64,000 nucleotides of DNA from Alitta virens. Its lineage: Eukaryota > Annelida > Polychaeta > Phyllodocida > Nereididae. The translations under genes and the position numbers were made by a program. The stretch lies in assembly GCA_932294295.1 (NCBI GenBank), contig OW028580.1, positions 36,277,336 through 36,341,335 on the forward strand, given 5' to 3'. The notes beneath the pieces were generated by a model, which did not search any database, was not told the DNA's origin, and worked only from the letters and a program-made list of their open reading frames with translations. Positions 45,916-59,330 of the stretch are shown in pieces; positions within the stretch are counted from its first letter, which is position 1; every line of letters starts with the position of its first letter.

Positions 45916-46597
45916 CACTCAAAGAGGTATCTATTCAGATTAAATATTTTTTACATTTCCACATACTAGTGTTATATATTTAATCACATGTTGTTGAAGA
46001 TAAGTTGTCTAAAGTGCACCATGTGACCCATTTTATAATTACTGTTTCTTTAGTCCAACTACATACATGTTTAGTTGTTATATTTTTCATTTTTGTAGAT
46101 ACATTGTGTAGGATAGAAATTACATGTTTCGTGCCTTATTATGCTGGTATTGCTATCAGCAACATTGTCATCCGGTTATACCTGTGAATTTACTTTACTA
46201 TAGATGCTGTAGTCCTTGATGGACCTTGTAATTTCATTACTGGGTGCTCCATTGTAAAGGATAGTAAGCCCGATTGTGTATTTTTTGGATTAAATATTGC
46301 CTGTTACTTGTGATTAACAGTAATTAACATATGAACACTTGAATATAGAACAATTTCTAGTCTATTGCATTGCATATATGTGCTGTATACCACTGTGATC
46401 AGTGACACTATTATACTGAGTATTTGTTAGTGATTATTTCCATTGCTCTGATAGACCTTGTCAGCTGTTAATGTTAAAAGATTGACTTATTGACTTATGT
46501 CCTATTGTTGGGAAGGGCCCACCGTTTTAATGATTAAATAATGATTGTAAATTAAGAACATGGTTTCTATTCTCATTCATGGTATGCTCTCTATCAT

Positions 46598-46812
46598 TGT
46601 GTTTGTGATTAGGGCTTTACGTCCTGTATTTTTGCACCAGTTGGGCTAATTAGGGTGGGTGGGTGATTAGGGCTTTACGTCCTGTATTTCTGCACCAGTT
46701 GGGCTAATTAGGACAGGCAGGGACCATGGCAATGAGACGAAGGAGGAAACAGCCATCCAACTTAGGCTCGACCGGAATTGAACCCGGAACCTAGTGGTTG
46801 GAACCCCAGCGC
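46598..46812 (-). mobile_element. Two joined SINE-A copies
   Basis: A short 3' piece (tail to CCTAATTAGCCCAAC) is followed by a nearly complete second copy with its own CACCC tail and a decayed head. Probably an insertion into an older copy. Confidence 0.7.
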
Positions 46813-47854
46813 GTTGATGAGCAAAACCAGCGCAATGGCCACGGCACCACTGTCAAACCGAAAACGTACGGAGACCAGTACATGATGGATGTAAGCCTCC
46901 CTGGCCTCCTTACCAATCCTGCATCCCCACTCACAAGACTGACCGTGACGATTTCGCAAAAGTGCATTCACCCCTGGCCAGACGTTGCAGCATGGATGAC
47001 TCTCTCACTATCTCATATGGCTCATCTACCCCCACACCTCTTGTCTCGTAGATTCAAAATGTCGATATTGTCCCAGAGACACAAAATCCGTCCCAGAGAC
47101 ACAAGATGTCAGTACTGTCCCAGAACCTCAAATTGACAATGTTGCTGCATCTTCTCTATTTTTTTATGACCAAACAAATCTCACTCTAACCTACTTGCAT
47201 GCGCACACTTGTGACCAACAGCATGTTACCACCATCGCCAACCACACAGCAAAAAGCTAGAATCATGCACGAGAAAGCTGTTTGATGCAAATATGCTTAT
47301 CGCAGACCTCCAGCAGAAGCTTGAGCAGAGCAAGAAGCAAATAGCAGAGACGACCATCCAAAAACAACTGCAAGATGCGATCATACCACAATTGCCCGTT
47401 GTGATAAAAAAGAAAGCAGCTACACAAACGTCTCCTGCCTTTCCACAGCAAACATCTTCAAAAGAAATCAAAAGTAATGAACGAACGGTACAAAGAAATT
47501 TGCTGTTCAGAGCTGGGTGACAATCTAAAAGAAGAGCATCTTGTTGGCCAAGCTCCATCAGTCAGCAGAGTTCAATGAAACCTTGGCCACAGCTCCACTT
47601 AAACTTGTCCACAATATAGAAACGGATGACTTCTGGGGATGTAGTGATGATGGTCTTGGCGCCAACGTCCTTGGAATACTGCTCGAGGAAATCCGTTCCC
47701 CAGTACTATTACCAGCCGCCAATGCCACCACACCAGCAACTACAAATGCGCCCCCCTTGCTCAGTGCCCAACTAAAAGAGACGAGCAGCTTGATAAATGC
47801 CCCACCCAAACTTCAAGTTGCATCAAAATTCAAAGCTCCAAACTCACAGAACAT

Positions 47855-48640
47855 GATTCAGATTCTTTTTATTTTGCCAAACAAAAAAATATTTACAATT
47901 TATTTTCATATTTTCATTTATAAACATTTGCTTCGCAAGGAGACCTCACAAAGATAAATATATTTTATCGCTAGCGTGAGGCCACCTGGAGAGATCTATT
48001 AATATTACATAGTGAACATTAAATCAAACACACAAATTACTCTCATCAGTAGTAGTCTCATCAACGTTACTCATCTCAAGTTAAAGAATATATTGTTGAA
48101 AAGTATTATGAAGAAGCAGTAGGATGAACATTTATACATATATAGCAATTTTCAATACTGCAGTCTGTGGAATAAGATGCTACAGTGCTATTTTTCACAT
48201 ATTTCTTAAATCCATCTGAACTATGTGTTTCTAGTTTTTCTAAATCTATACTTAATACTCTGTTTTGCAAATTCATGTTTAATTAAGGGAAGTCGTAGTT
48301 GACCAGCTATTCGAGTTTCATAGTAATGAGGATCATCTCTAAATAGCAGTAGTAAATCAAGAAAATACTGTGGCAAGGCCTTGTTGAATCGTTTATGGCA
48401 GAATTTCAGATCACACAGTGCACAGATATCATGGAATTTTAAAAGATTTAGTTTTTTAAATAAACCACTTGTATGACAATTATATTTACTGTTAGTAAGA
48501 GCTCTGACAGCTTTTTTTTGTAAAATGAATATATTTTGACATTGCCAACCCCAAAGAAGAGCTCCATAGTTTAAGTGTGATAACACAAGGGAATTGTATA
48601 TATGTAACAAGGCACAGAGAGGCAACATATTTTTTAACAC
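47855..48640 (-). mobile_element. 5'-truncated LINE 3' end inserted in ORF1
   Basis: The minus-strand frame 48221-48640 encodes the C-terminal part of a reverse transcriptase: HIYNSLVLSHLNYGALLWG, then ILQKKAVRALTNSKYNCHTS and an LPQYFLDLL segment. This is the usual end of CR1/L2-like ORF2 proteins. The 3' UTR down to 47855 matches the copy at 13740-14345. Confidence 0.75.
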
Positions 48641-48889
48641 TCACCAACCAGCCCAGAAAACCCCACATTTTGGTAATATCTGACTCTATGCTGAGAGACA
48701 TCAATCAATTAATGGATGAGTCAAAATTTAATGTTACAGTTGAAAGCTTTAGCCGTGCAATTGCCTCCCAAATTGCTGAAAAATTCCAAGAATCTTAAAG
48801 GACACAAAGCCTGACAATGTCGTAATTCATTGCGGGACCAATAGTGTTGTAAACGAAAGTGCCCAGCAAACAAAAGCAGCATTTGACAA

Positions 48890-49500
48890 CATTCTTAGTA
48901 GGGATGCAAAGGCCGGGAAAGTTTCCAGGAATTTTGGAAATTTTCCATAGAAAATATCTGGGAATTTATAGCGTCGGAAATTTTGGGAATATTCAAAATG
49001 AAAGGCCTTTTATTTTATTTTTTACATTCTTATTGGCCTAACTACACTTCTTGTCAATGCTTGTTAGACATTTTGTTTTCCGTGATTTACTTCCATTCAT
49101 GGTTTAAATTTTATATTTCTGGAATGAAATTGTCTCAGAACAAAGAACTTTCATAATCAGGCTCTCAGCAGATAGCGTGATAGTGCTTTACAGTCACCAG
49201 TGGTTGTTCTAGTCTGGGAACCACTGCAGCATATTTTGTCATCAAGGTGGCAGCAGCGAAGTTTGGAACTTTGGATCCTGGGATCGTTTTATCATTCTGC
49301 ATTGGTTCTTTTAGCCGAGTACACACGAAAAATTGCAATAGGCTCACCAATGATAGGGTGGAGCAGCTAGTCTCTATCAAGTCCAACCTGCAGTTGTTTG
49401 AGCCATCTCTGGATTCTTCAACAAGCCTTACTTATGAATCTGTTGCTGAATATGAACTTAATGATATTGACGATGAAGTTTAAAGATCAGAAGTAAAATG
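48890..49500 (+). mobile_element. Possible hAT-type DNA transposon remnant
   Basis: The break in ORF1 starts TAGGGATGCAAAGGCCGGG, similar to hAT terminal repeats. A frame ending at 49483 contains CNRLTNDRVEQLVSIKSN, which resembles the C-terminal dimerisation region of hAT transposases. No matching right terminal repeat or 8-bp duplication was found, so the call is tentative. Confidence 0.35.
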
Positions 49501-49789
49501 TTGTTTGATTTAATGACAAACTTAGGGTCAAAATTATCAATTAAAGTACAGAACTATCTTAATCTCTGTTGTTTTGTAAGTGATTTTGAATCTTGACGTT
49601 CTTGCCACCTGTTGCAACATTTCTTGTTGTTCTTCTAACAGAAAAGAAGACCACGAAACTCTGTTTATTGAACACAATGCCACCTTCAGGAGCCTCCGTG
49701 GTGTCCTTGCCCGGGATGGTCTACATCTAAAACCAGCCGGTAAAAGACAAGTGGCAAATAACATCATGCTGACAATCCAAACTGGTGCT

Positions 49790-49990
49790 GTGTGTGTGTG
49801 TGTTATTGTTTAACGCCTCATCAGCACCAGAGTTGGCTATGTAGAGGCTCTCTAGGTTAAGATCATTTATCTATATTTGGTGATAGAAACCAGAAGCATG
49901 TAAAAAATCAATAATTGTCTGCGTTGGATATCTTGTAAAGAGATGTTGTAAGGTAGTAGCTTGTTCATTGACTAAAAGGTGTAAATGTGA
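49790..49990 (-). mobile_element. SINE-B copy with target duplication
   Basis: Flanked by a perfect 13-bp duplication CCAAACTGGTGCT (49777-49789, 49991-50003). Minus-strand 3' end TGATGAGGCGTTAAACAATA then (CA)n. About 200 bp, shorter at the 5' side than 34874-35137. Confidence 0.85.
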
Positions 49991-50125
49991 CCAAACTGGT
50001 GCTAGACACCAACCCTCCAACCGTACCTGTTGGGAACCAAAAATCCGCAATATGGCTTTCCCGCCAACCAGTCGTCCCCACCAGCAAAAACCACAAAGAG
50101 TGCAACAGCCCCCTCGACCGGAAGG

Positions 50126-50243
50126 GTGGGTGAGTGATTAGGGCTCTACGTCCTGTATTTCTGCACCAGTTGGGCTAATTAGGACAGACAGAGAGACCAT
50201 GGCAATGAGACGAAGGATGAAACAGCCATCCAACTTACCTCGA
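50126..50243 (-). mobile_element. SINE-A, 5'-truncated copy
   Basis: Tail and body up to AAGTTGGATGGCTG are present; the head is missing. CCTCGACCG occurs on both sides and is the probable short target duplication. Confidence 0.75.
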
Positions 50244-51930
50244 CCGCAACAGCCCTCTTGACCCTGCTCCTTGCTTGATGACATAAGTCAAACTACACCT
50301 CAATCCTGGCGAATCGGATCTAGTCAACAACTCAATCACTCGACCTACCCATGCTTCCCCCCGGCCAACATGATACCTGCCCCCTGGGCACAAGGACAGC
50401 ACATTCAATTGCCAGTGCCTCAGCCTGCTTTCGCTCCATGGTCCACTCCCCTGCAGAGGTACTTCATGGCCGTCCATGGGGAATGATGTAACTGCACTGG
50501 ACGAACGACCGTCGCAGCCCCATGGACACAAACATCCAGCAAATACGCATTGGTGGACTTAATGTGTGTGGACTTACTAAAAAAAACTATCATTAGGTTT
50601 ATTAGACAATCTACTGAACTCATATGACATTATATGTTTATCAGAAAATAAATGTGAATGGTCTATGTGTATTAGTTTCCCAAAAATTTGATGGTCATTG
50701 TGAAGTGATGCCCAGCAAAAAATCTAACTCAACATTATGGCTTAGATTTTCTGAAGAAGTTGTAGGTTACAAATTCATTCTATGAGCACTATATGTACCT
50801 CACGAGGGCTCAAAGTACTATACACCTGATATTTATGATGAAATTATTGAAGAATGCACTGATATTGTGGCTGCTAACAATGTACCTGTAATGTTAGTTG
50901 GTGATTTTAATGCAAGAGCAGGAAAACTTAATGATTTGTTTGATGATGATGAGGTAATTACAACTGACACTGGGCTTGAATTTCTTGATGAATGGCAGCC
51001 TAATGCTAAAATGTTACTAAATGCACTTGACATACCTGTAGCTAGATCTAGTCAGGATACGTTCCTCAATAACAATGGTCGTAGATTAATTGAAATGTTT
51101 CAGACAATTAACATACACATGCTAAATGGTAGATGTGGTAGGGACAAAAAAATAGGTAAATTAACTTGTGCAGATGCAAGTGTGATAGATTATGCTATCT
51201 GTTCAGAAATATTTAGATATATAAAGGATTTTAATGTGGAGAACTTTGACCCGCTTATGTCTGACAAACATTGTGCAATATCTATTGAACTGTTAGCCTT
51301 TCCCAGATATGAAACAGCAAAACATTCTTGCCCGAACACCATTGAAAACTCTTACGTTAGAGTGACCTGGCAAGGAGAACAAAAAAATGCTTTTTTTGAG
51401 GCTCTTGATGACAATCAGATCAACCAACTAGCAAATAAGATAAACTTTGCTTCAAGCCCTGATGATATAAATAACATTGCCTGTCAATTTAAAAATCTTT
51501 TTATTGATGCTGCTAAAAAGGCAGGTATTGCCATAGAAAGAAAAACTTTAAAAAAAAAAGACTGCCCTCAGACTGCATCACAAAGAGTGGTTTACTGATG
51601 ACTGTCGTAGGCTACGTGCTGAATATACTAAAATCAAAAGCACATTTAGAAAAGGCAAAGCCATAGGAACTGATCTGGTCAGACATAAGGCCAGACAGTA
51701 TAAACATACATTACACTTTGCTAAGCAGCAACACAACAAACAAATACATTCTAATTTAAGAAAACTAAAATCCACAAACCCCAGAGACTATTGGGCATTA
51801 ATAAATAAAAAAAGATGTAGCAAATGAAGCCATAACTCAGATAGGGCTTAGTAAATTTGAAGAGCATTTCAAAAAATTAAGTCAGACTTAAGTTAAGAAT
51901 CCCCCAAATGAATCTGACAACCAGTCACAG

Positions 51931-52121
51931 GTGGGTGGGTGATTAGGGCTTTACGTCCTGTATTTCTGCACCTGATGGGCTAATTAGGACAGGCAGAGAC
52001 CATGGCAATGAGACGAAGGATGAAACAGCCATCCAACTTAGGCTCGACCGGGAATCGAACCCGGGACCCAGCGGTTGGAAGCCCAGAGCGCTACCTCTGA
52101 GCTAGGCCCCCGCCCTACAAC
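51931..52121 (-). mobile_element. SINE-A copy in LINE ORF2
   Basis: Perfect 14-bp target duplication ACAACCAGTCACAG at 51917-51930 and 52122-52135. Full head with box B GGTTCGATTCC and box A TAGCTCAGAGGTAGCG; CACC-type tail. Confidence 0.92.
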
Positions 52122-53156
52122 ACAACCAGTCACAGACTCAAAATGATATTAATATAAATGATGAATTAAACCAAGAAATCACAACTAAGAAAGTAGAAGA
52201 ATGTATAAAACAATCAAGAAACAACAAAGCTGCAGGGGTGGACCTAATCATAAATGAGTTCTTTAAAAATAGCCCACATAGCATCCTGGAAATAACGGTA
52301 GCCTTCTTTAATAAGATTCTAGAACATGGTTACACGCCGTGTGAGTGGACAATAGGTCTCATAAAACCACTATACAAAGGTAAGAGCCCACGGGATAATA
52401 CATACAACTACAGGGGTATCACTCTCCTATGCTGCATGGGTAAATTGTTCACGTCATTGCTAAATCGTAGCATAACCAATTACCTAGAAAGTAAGAGTCT
52501 ATCAGGTGAAGAACAGGCGGGCTTTAGGAGTGGCTATTCCACCACTGACCACATATTTGTTTTATATACTCTGATTGCTTTATATCAAAATAAAAAAGTG
52601 TATTGTGCATTTATCGATTACAAGAAAGGGTTTGATCTGGTAGAAAGATCATCACTCTGGGTAAAACTCTTAGGTCATAATATCAATGGAAAATTTTTTG
52701 ATGTCATAAGGAATATGTATGAAAATGCTAAATCTTGCGTCGCAGTTCAAAACCAGACATCAGTTTTTTAGTTGTAATATAGGCGTACGACAAGGGGAAA
52801 ACCTTTCGCAAATCCTCTTTGCTATGTACCTAAATGATTTTCAGGAAATCCTAAGTAAGAGTTACAATGGACTCTCAAAGATAACAGAGCAAATCTACTC
52901 TGAAGAGATATGCACATATCTGCAACTGTTTGCCCTGCTCTATGCAGATGACACCATTCTATTAGCTGAGAGTCCTGCAGAATTACAGAAAGCACTTACT
53001 GCATTGCGGGAATATTGTGAAAAATTGTCCCTAACAGTGAACGCATTAAAGACAAAAATTATGATCTGTTCAAGGGGCAAAGTGCGTAAATATCCCAAAT
53101 TTCTATTCGGTGAATCGGAGATTGAAGTTGTTGAAGATTATAATTACCTTGGATGT

Positions 53157-53344
53157 GGGTGGGTGGGTGATAAGGGCTTTACATCCTGTATTTCTGCACC
53201 AATTGGGCTAATTAGGAAAGGCAGAGACCATGGCAATGAGACGAAGGATGAAACAGCCATCCAATTTAGGCTCGACCGGGAATCGAACCCGGGACCCAGC
53301 GGTTGGAAGCCCAGAGCGCTACCTCTGAGCTAGGCCTCCGCCCC
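53157..53344 (-). mobile_element. SINE-A copy in LINE ORF2 (best-defined copy)
   Basis: Perfect 12-bp target duplication TACCTTGGATGT at 53145-53156 and 53345-53356, giving a 188-bp element. Removing it restores the YNYLGC reading of the host LINE. Use this copy as the family reference. Confidence 0.93.
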
Positions 53345-53829
53345 TACCTTGGATGTAAAATTAGTTGCAATAACAAGTTTGCGAAAGCTAAAAACGTCCA
53401 GGTTAATCAGGTGCGTAGAGCTCTATTTAGCCTAACGCATAAATGCTCATAGTATAATCTAGACTTGCCCATTGACATCCAGTCAGAGTTATTTGACCAA
53501 ATGATCTCCCCAATCCTGCTTTATGGATGCAAGATCTGGGACTTTGAAATTTTTCTAGTAAGGATAAATCTTCATACTAAATTCTGCAAAAAACTATTAG
53601 GAGTACACACCAAATAATTTAGTTCTCAAAAGAGTTAGGTCAGAAACTGTTGAGAATAGGATATTATTTAACTACTGGGTAAAAATAAACAGTGAAAAAT
53701 GTTGCAAACTAACTAACATCATGTATAGGCTATTAAGAGCACTGTACGATAAAGATATCTATAAAGCCCCATGGCTCAATAAAGTTAAGAATATTATTAA
53801 CAAGTCAGGAATGACCTATCTCTGGCATG

Positions 53830-53875
53830 CACATTTCTTAACAAGTCAGGAATGACCTATCTCTGGCATAACACA
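53830..53875. repeat. Short direct duplication in the LINE
   Basis: AACAAGTCAGGAATGACCTA at about 53798 recurs directly at about 53839, a local duplication of about 40 bp in the decaying ORF2. Confidence 0.7.
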
Positions 53876-54365
53876 TTTTAATAAAGACTGGCTTAAACTA
53901 ACAATGCGAAACAAACTCACTGATATAGGAAGACAGGAACAAGATGCAGAACTAAATTCTAATCGCCGATGTTTAACTTACACAGAACTACACCAAAAAC
54001 ATCAGCTAGCTCCTTACCTAAACTTATTAGATAGAAAGCAATGTAGGCCCCTTAATAAGATTAGATGCCTCAATAATAAATTACCAATTATTACTGGCCG
54101 GCATAAGCACATTGAAAGAAATGAAAGGTACTGTTTACTGTGACAGTCAGAAGACAGTAGGACCCTAGGTGATGAGTACCACTTCATAATGGAATGTCCC
54201 TTTTTCCACCAAAACAGAATACTACATACGACAGAATATGGCAAAAATGATAGAACTCTTTAATTCGAATTGTATGTTTTTTGTATTTTGAACTTTTTTT
54301 TGACTCCACACCACTTTTTTTTGGCTCCATACCACTCAGTGGTGAGCATGAATAAATTTAAATTG

Positions 54366-54392
54366 AAAACCACTGAGCTAGGCCCCCACCCC
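54366..54392 (-). mobile_element. SINE-A head fragment
   Basis: Only GGGTGGGGGCCTAGCTCAGT, the outer end of the tRNA head, remains just after the LINE 3' end. It is the rightmost SINE-A trace in the window. Confidence 0.6.
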
Positions 54393-54824
54393 TGATTATT
54401 CTGGAGCAATCAGGCAACAAGACCATTACAACGATATTCTACATCATATGTCATGCTACGAGAAACCTTTGATGGGGTCTGTATTGGGCTACTAAAATGA
54501 TGGGTCTTAAAAAAGATATTGATATTAACCAGCTAACCACCAAGGGGTCATTCACGTCCCCAAGCTGAGAGTAGGGTCCAAGCGTTCAACAGAGAATTGA
54601 ACTGTGGACATTCAGAGCAGTTGCCCACAGCATTAACAAAAATATATATATATATCTTTAATACATTTTTATGATAATCACAGATCATAACTGCTGGATC
54701 TTTTAATAACATTGAGTTTAATTCTACTGAAAATTCAATTTTAATATCTCGTACACAGAATATGAACTTCAGAGAGCAAGATATTGCTATAGAGAACACG
54801 AGACAATCGGTTTTATATTAGATG
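54393..54824. other. Unassigned sequence
   Basis: Short intergenic stretch between the LINE and the candidate polyadenylation site of the minus-strand gene. Holds a short (TA)n at 54643-54654. Confidence 0.45.
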
Positions 54825-57800
54825 ACAACATTTATTTCTTATGTTAACATTTACACATAAAACAAACCTAGAACAACACAAGTAAAGGCATTCTTCATTT
54901 TCGCAACAGCCAAAAATTCATCGTTCATGCTTATCGTTACGATTCAAACCCCCATCAGAGGGAAAACATCCAATCAAATGATATACAGCGAAGACGTTTG
55001 AAAAATATCTAATAAATACAATGATCTTAAAACGTTACAATTACATCATTTAGTCAAGTTGAACAACAGCTTGCATCTCATTACTCTCACATACACATCA
55101 GTTTCAGTGACACATCATCCCAGCATCCGTACCATTTTAACCGCTACATGTATTCGCTGCTATTTGACAGGAAGTCGTTCACACATTAAACAGAATATGC
55201 CACGCTTTAAATTATATATAAAATTACCCTAGTTATGACCATGACCCTGTAAATTTTCATATATCCAATTTAAACATTAAATGTCTAGTATGACCTCCTG
55301 AACTATGATGATACAGAACAGGAATTACTTGGATTTTCTGATACACCACAATGTTTGATCATCGATATAATCCTCCATGCACTTTAAGGATCAATAATCG
55401 ATCAGTCCTCGATACACTATGTATCAAAACTTTATAATCGATAATCGATCAGTCCTCGATACACTGTATCAAAACATTATAATCAATAATTGATCCATTT
55501 CTCGATGCACGACAGTATTTTACTGATCTATCGCTCTCATCTCTCCACACAATTCTAAATCACTGAATCTAAATCACTGAATCTAAATCAATCTAAGTTT
55601 CCTTTTGTGACCCGCACATTCATATAACCTCGAAAAAAAATCTAAGTACCCATGACTGACCTATTTCACAATAAAATTGCCTACAAGTATATGAACTAGG
55701 AATGTCTATGGCAAAACAAAACCTATGTCAAAAACAATGAATGAGGACGGGACTAAAGAGTATGACAATGTACGTGGAAGTGCACTCATTAATCTTGTGG
55801 GGTATGCCTACAGTTATTCATAGTCATTCAATAGTAACATGGAAATCAGCATTGAAATCACCTGTAATGATAATCAGTATTTTACATTTTTTTATGTCTC
55901 TCACTGCATGCTTCACACTTTCATACCACTTTGAAAAAGGTTAAACTTTTTAACACTTCATATGAACTCTAAATTTACGATCCATAAGCACCATTTTGAA
56001 AAGAAAAAGACGCATGCAACACTCTGAACATCATCAACATTTGAGGTCTGAGTGAGTCGCAAAATTACCAAGTCTTGTTGGTGAATGGAAAAAAGACTTT
56101 GAAACGGGTGTATATACAAGATACGCATGTGTACTTTAAGTACAAGATTGCAAAGAACATGCAATAGAACACATACAGTTTAGCGACACACCACTTGTAC
56201 TATTTGTTGACAAAAAAGTGTGCTTCGACAATATTACAAAAATAAATAAAAAAATAAAAAGGTTCCTTAACAATCTGCATAAGCTGTGACCCAAGTAATT
56301 TGACAAACAAAAATACCAATCAAAATGTAAACTTGCTGGCAATTTAAGCTTTCTTCTAATTAGATAAATTGCTTTGAAGTAATTGTAGACTCACTTCAGG
56401 CATTTGATAGCATTTGCATTAAAATCACCCATAACTATTGTATTTCATTAGGAAACAGACCTGAGGTATATATTAGTTGATCAAGGTAACCACTCCTTAT
56501 TTGATAACTATTAATATAAAAATGCAACTCTTGGGGATTATATGATGAAGTTGACAAAATAAATCGGAAGATCTATGAATGGGAAAGTTTTGTTTACGCA
56601 ATTTTTTCTGTGCAATGCCACCATAAGTAAATGTAAAGCATCACTGTTTTAACACAAAACGAGAAATATAATGTAAAGGCAGACAGTGTCATAACAACAA
56701 CTCCTTACTGCACGATCAGTAGAATTCCCTGATAATTCTTACGCCATGAAATGATAATCCTGAAGTTATTTACAGCATAGGATTCCTAACAGAACAGGAA
56801 TAACTATTTTATGAGGCATTCTTGGGCATTAAGTCCACGACCTTTTTGTCACTAGACCGCATTTAAAAGGTATAGCATAAAGTCGCCTGTGGTTATTTAA
56901 AATCCCAATACACATTCTGCAGATTCGCACCATTTAAACTTTCATAACACATTCAACAAGACAGAAAAAGAACAACATTCACTTCAAATTCACTTGATAA
57001 TTGTCACTGCAGTTTCAAACAATCATTCAAAAATCTTTCGAACATTCGTGCGGACAATGCCGCACAATATTCCAGCCAACAGTCTGTATAACTGATAGAC
57101 ACAGACGTTAATTACACGACTAAGGCAATAAATCGCTATGCTTCAAAAGTGACAAATTTTAAAGGTACTTGGGTATTTACAAAGTCATTTGCATTGAAAT
57201 AGCTGGTCGTACCACACGCCAAGACCACAGGACAAAAGCTGCTGGCTTTGTGCTAGAGACAACTACTCTAAGAAATGGTTAATAAAATCTATGCATAAAA
57301 TCAGGATGTTCCAACAGTAGTCAAAACATAAAACAATTATTTGTCAGAAAAATCACAATCGTCAATACATGAAACCTGACATAAAATGCGAAAACCAGAC
57401 TGATTTAAGTTTATAGGATGACTCTTCCACTCATCACAGCTCGACCATTCAAAGCGACAAAATTTGACAATGCTTTCGTTCAACAGTTATTACACTATGA
57501 ATCAATTCGCACTACACCGTTTGATCACACCGCACTCTTCAAACATAATTTCTTGTTTAACTGTATATATTAAACTCTCGACAAATCATATACCGAATGA
57601 CACACTCCAACCAGCAATCAGACTTTATCTAATTATCACGTTAACATCGTACACAAAGGATTATGACATATTGCTCTTATTTCAAGCTATTATTACACTT
57701 CAAGAAGCATTTAACTGATAATCATAGTCATAATACACAGTGATAATAAACACAAACATCTTTGTACCTTGCAACCATAAGTTAGCATTTAGACAGCAGA

Positions 57801-58687
57801 AATATTATACAGGACGTAAAACCACTGAATACGAAAATGCGGTGTTTACACCAACCGCCACACACGGCATTTAGATCCCCTATGAAAACCAGTCACTGCG
57901 ACTTTTCGCAACACGTCGTCACAAAGCTCTGGTATTGCATGTAAATGTATACGACACATACAGCAGCTACACTGCATTAATTTAGACATTCAGCCGTTAA
58001 ACTAGCATTCTTACGAAGGGGGACCATTAATTAAATGTGGCCTAAGACATCATGATGCAATGTGTGTGCGCATGTGTTCCACCGTATATAAAAGAACATC
58101 ACAAAGTTGTCTCACATAGTTGTCAAATTCTTGATCTTAAGGTTCTAAGCCTTAATTGGACTTCACAATATATTAATTACTTAGTAAGTGTTAGTTTAGA
58201 GGAAGGCAGACGTTGATACCTCCTCTTGAACATACATTTACATTTACAGTGCCTCCATCGCAATAGCAGCATAGCACCGTGAGTTGAAAGTCATGTTCAT
58301 TCGATAGCACAGTAACGATACGATCTAATTGTATTAGAAAGAGCCGAGCCATTCATCCTTTAGTTTTCGTAATTATAACCCATAAAACTTCGACATGAGA
58401 TTTATTATTCACTGGGATATGAAGGAAGAAAATGGCATGGTTTAAAACTGCTTTTCATTAAGATGATCATTTGGAAAAAACAAACAAAAAACAGCTGGAT
58501 ACAAGAACAGCTGCAGTCAACAGCTGTACCACATTGTTTGTAATGCATCATAAATAAATATACAACAGTCGTCTCCAGCTGTTTTTTGATGATAACTTAT
58601 CATCGCATCATCTTTACTCAGTCTTTGTTGATCTCGATGAAGCTTCTGACTTTTATCGCTTTGTATTTCCTAAAGATGGAGCCACCA
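54825..58687 (-). other. Predicted long 3' UTR (or downstream region) of the amine oxidase gene
   Basis: Minus-strand sequence after the TGA at 58688 is free of coding signal and of the retroposons that fill the rest of the window, down to a TTTATT (AATAAA on minus) at 54831-54836. Several other AATAAA hexamers lie between, for example near 58550, so shorter 3' ends are likely as well. Confidence 0.35.
55389..55502. repeat. About 50-bp tandem repeat, 2.3 copies
   Basis: The unit TAATCGATCAGTCCTCGATA then CACT..TATCAAAAC.TTATAATC is repeated with small changes; ATCGAT occurs several times. Confidence 0.7.
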
Positions 58688-58894
<207 letters not shown>

Positions 58895-59215
58895 TTACAG
58901 ATGGTAGTTTTTTAAGTATATAAATGAATGGTACAAATTGAGGCCAGTCTGTCTTTTAGATAGATAGACAGTTAGAAATATTTATTTCACTTGCATAACA
59001 TCATTTACATTTCATTTTCTGACATACAATAGATACAAAATTCACAAAGTTACAAAAGATATTGATGATGGGCTTTTGGAAACAATGCTTCAATCTATCT
59101 CATAAGTCAAAAAAAGTTTTAACTTTTTCAATTTGAGAAACTCCTACATAAATATACCAAACTAATTCGTATAAAATACTGACTGCAACACAGGTATTTA
59201 GAGAAGATATCATAC

Positions 59216-59330
59216 CTTTTCAGCGCCATTTGAGACTGGTTCGGCCAGGGTTTCGATATCTTCGGCTGAGGCCCCGACAGGAATGAAAGAATAGGAACCG
59301 AGAGTGAAGGCATTGCTCTTCCATCGCGAG
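59216..59330 (-). CDS. Penultimate coding exon, flavin amine oxidase
   Basis: A CTTTTTCAG acceptor and an AAAAG|GTATGA donor bound 115 nt. The first base completes a cysteine codon split with the upstream exon; the exon ends in phase 0 and joins exactly to 58804. It encodes SRWKSNAFTLGSYSFIPVGA then SAEDIETLAEPVSNGAEK. This matches the conserved W-x-S-N-x-(F/Y)..GSYS(Y/F)..VG segment of spermine and polyamine oxidases, which lies near the substrate and FAD sites. Confidence 0.9.

Larger units (their letters stand above)
46813..50500 (+). pseudogene. LINE ORF1 with SGNH-hydrolase (esterase) domain, broken by insertions
   Basis: A coiled-coil-like start is seen at 47293-47400 (LIADLQQKLEQSKKQIAETT), followed by a linker rich in A, P and T. 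The esterase domain begins at 48640: ILVISDSMLRDI holds the block I serine and VVIHCGTNSVV near 48820 holds the GTN block. It resumes at 49640 with DGLHLKPAGKRQ, the Asp-x2-His block. SGNH esterases are known in ORF1 of some CR1/L2-group LINEs. A Pro/Gln-rich tail runs to about 50486. Insertions at 47855-48640, about 48890-49630, 49790-49990 and 50126-50243 split it. The 5' limit is uncertain. Confidence 0.6.
50600..54366 (+). pseudogene. LINE ORF2: endonuclease and reverse transcriptase, broken
   Basis: The frame at 50867-51598 has the AP-endonuclease motif VGDFNARAGK and, further on, VIDYAICSE and MSDKHCAISIEL near its catalytic end. The reverse transcriptase runs 52136-53144 and on: NNKAAGVDLIINEF, NYRGITLLCCMGKLFTSLLN, AGFRSGYSTTDHI, CAFIDYKKGFDLV, VRQGENLSQILFAMYLNDF and ALLYADDTILLAE. 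Its first part and its YADD part are in different frames (shift near 52740-52770). Two SINE-A copies interrupt it. The remainder to 54366 encodes decayed C-terminal parts; the 3' end is GAATAAATTTAAATTGAAA. With the upstream ORF1 it makes one two-ORF LINE, now inactive. Confidence 0.8.

Noticed and set aside
58000..58100. TATAAA-like TATATAAAAG near 58084 as a promoter
   Set aside because: It lies in the predicted 3' UTR of the minus-strand gene with no gene following on the plus strand.
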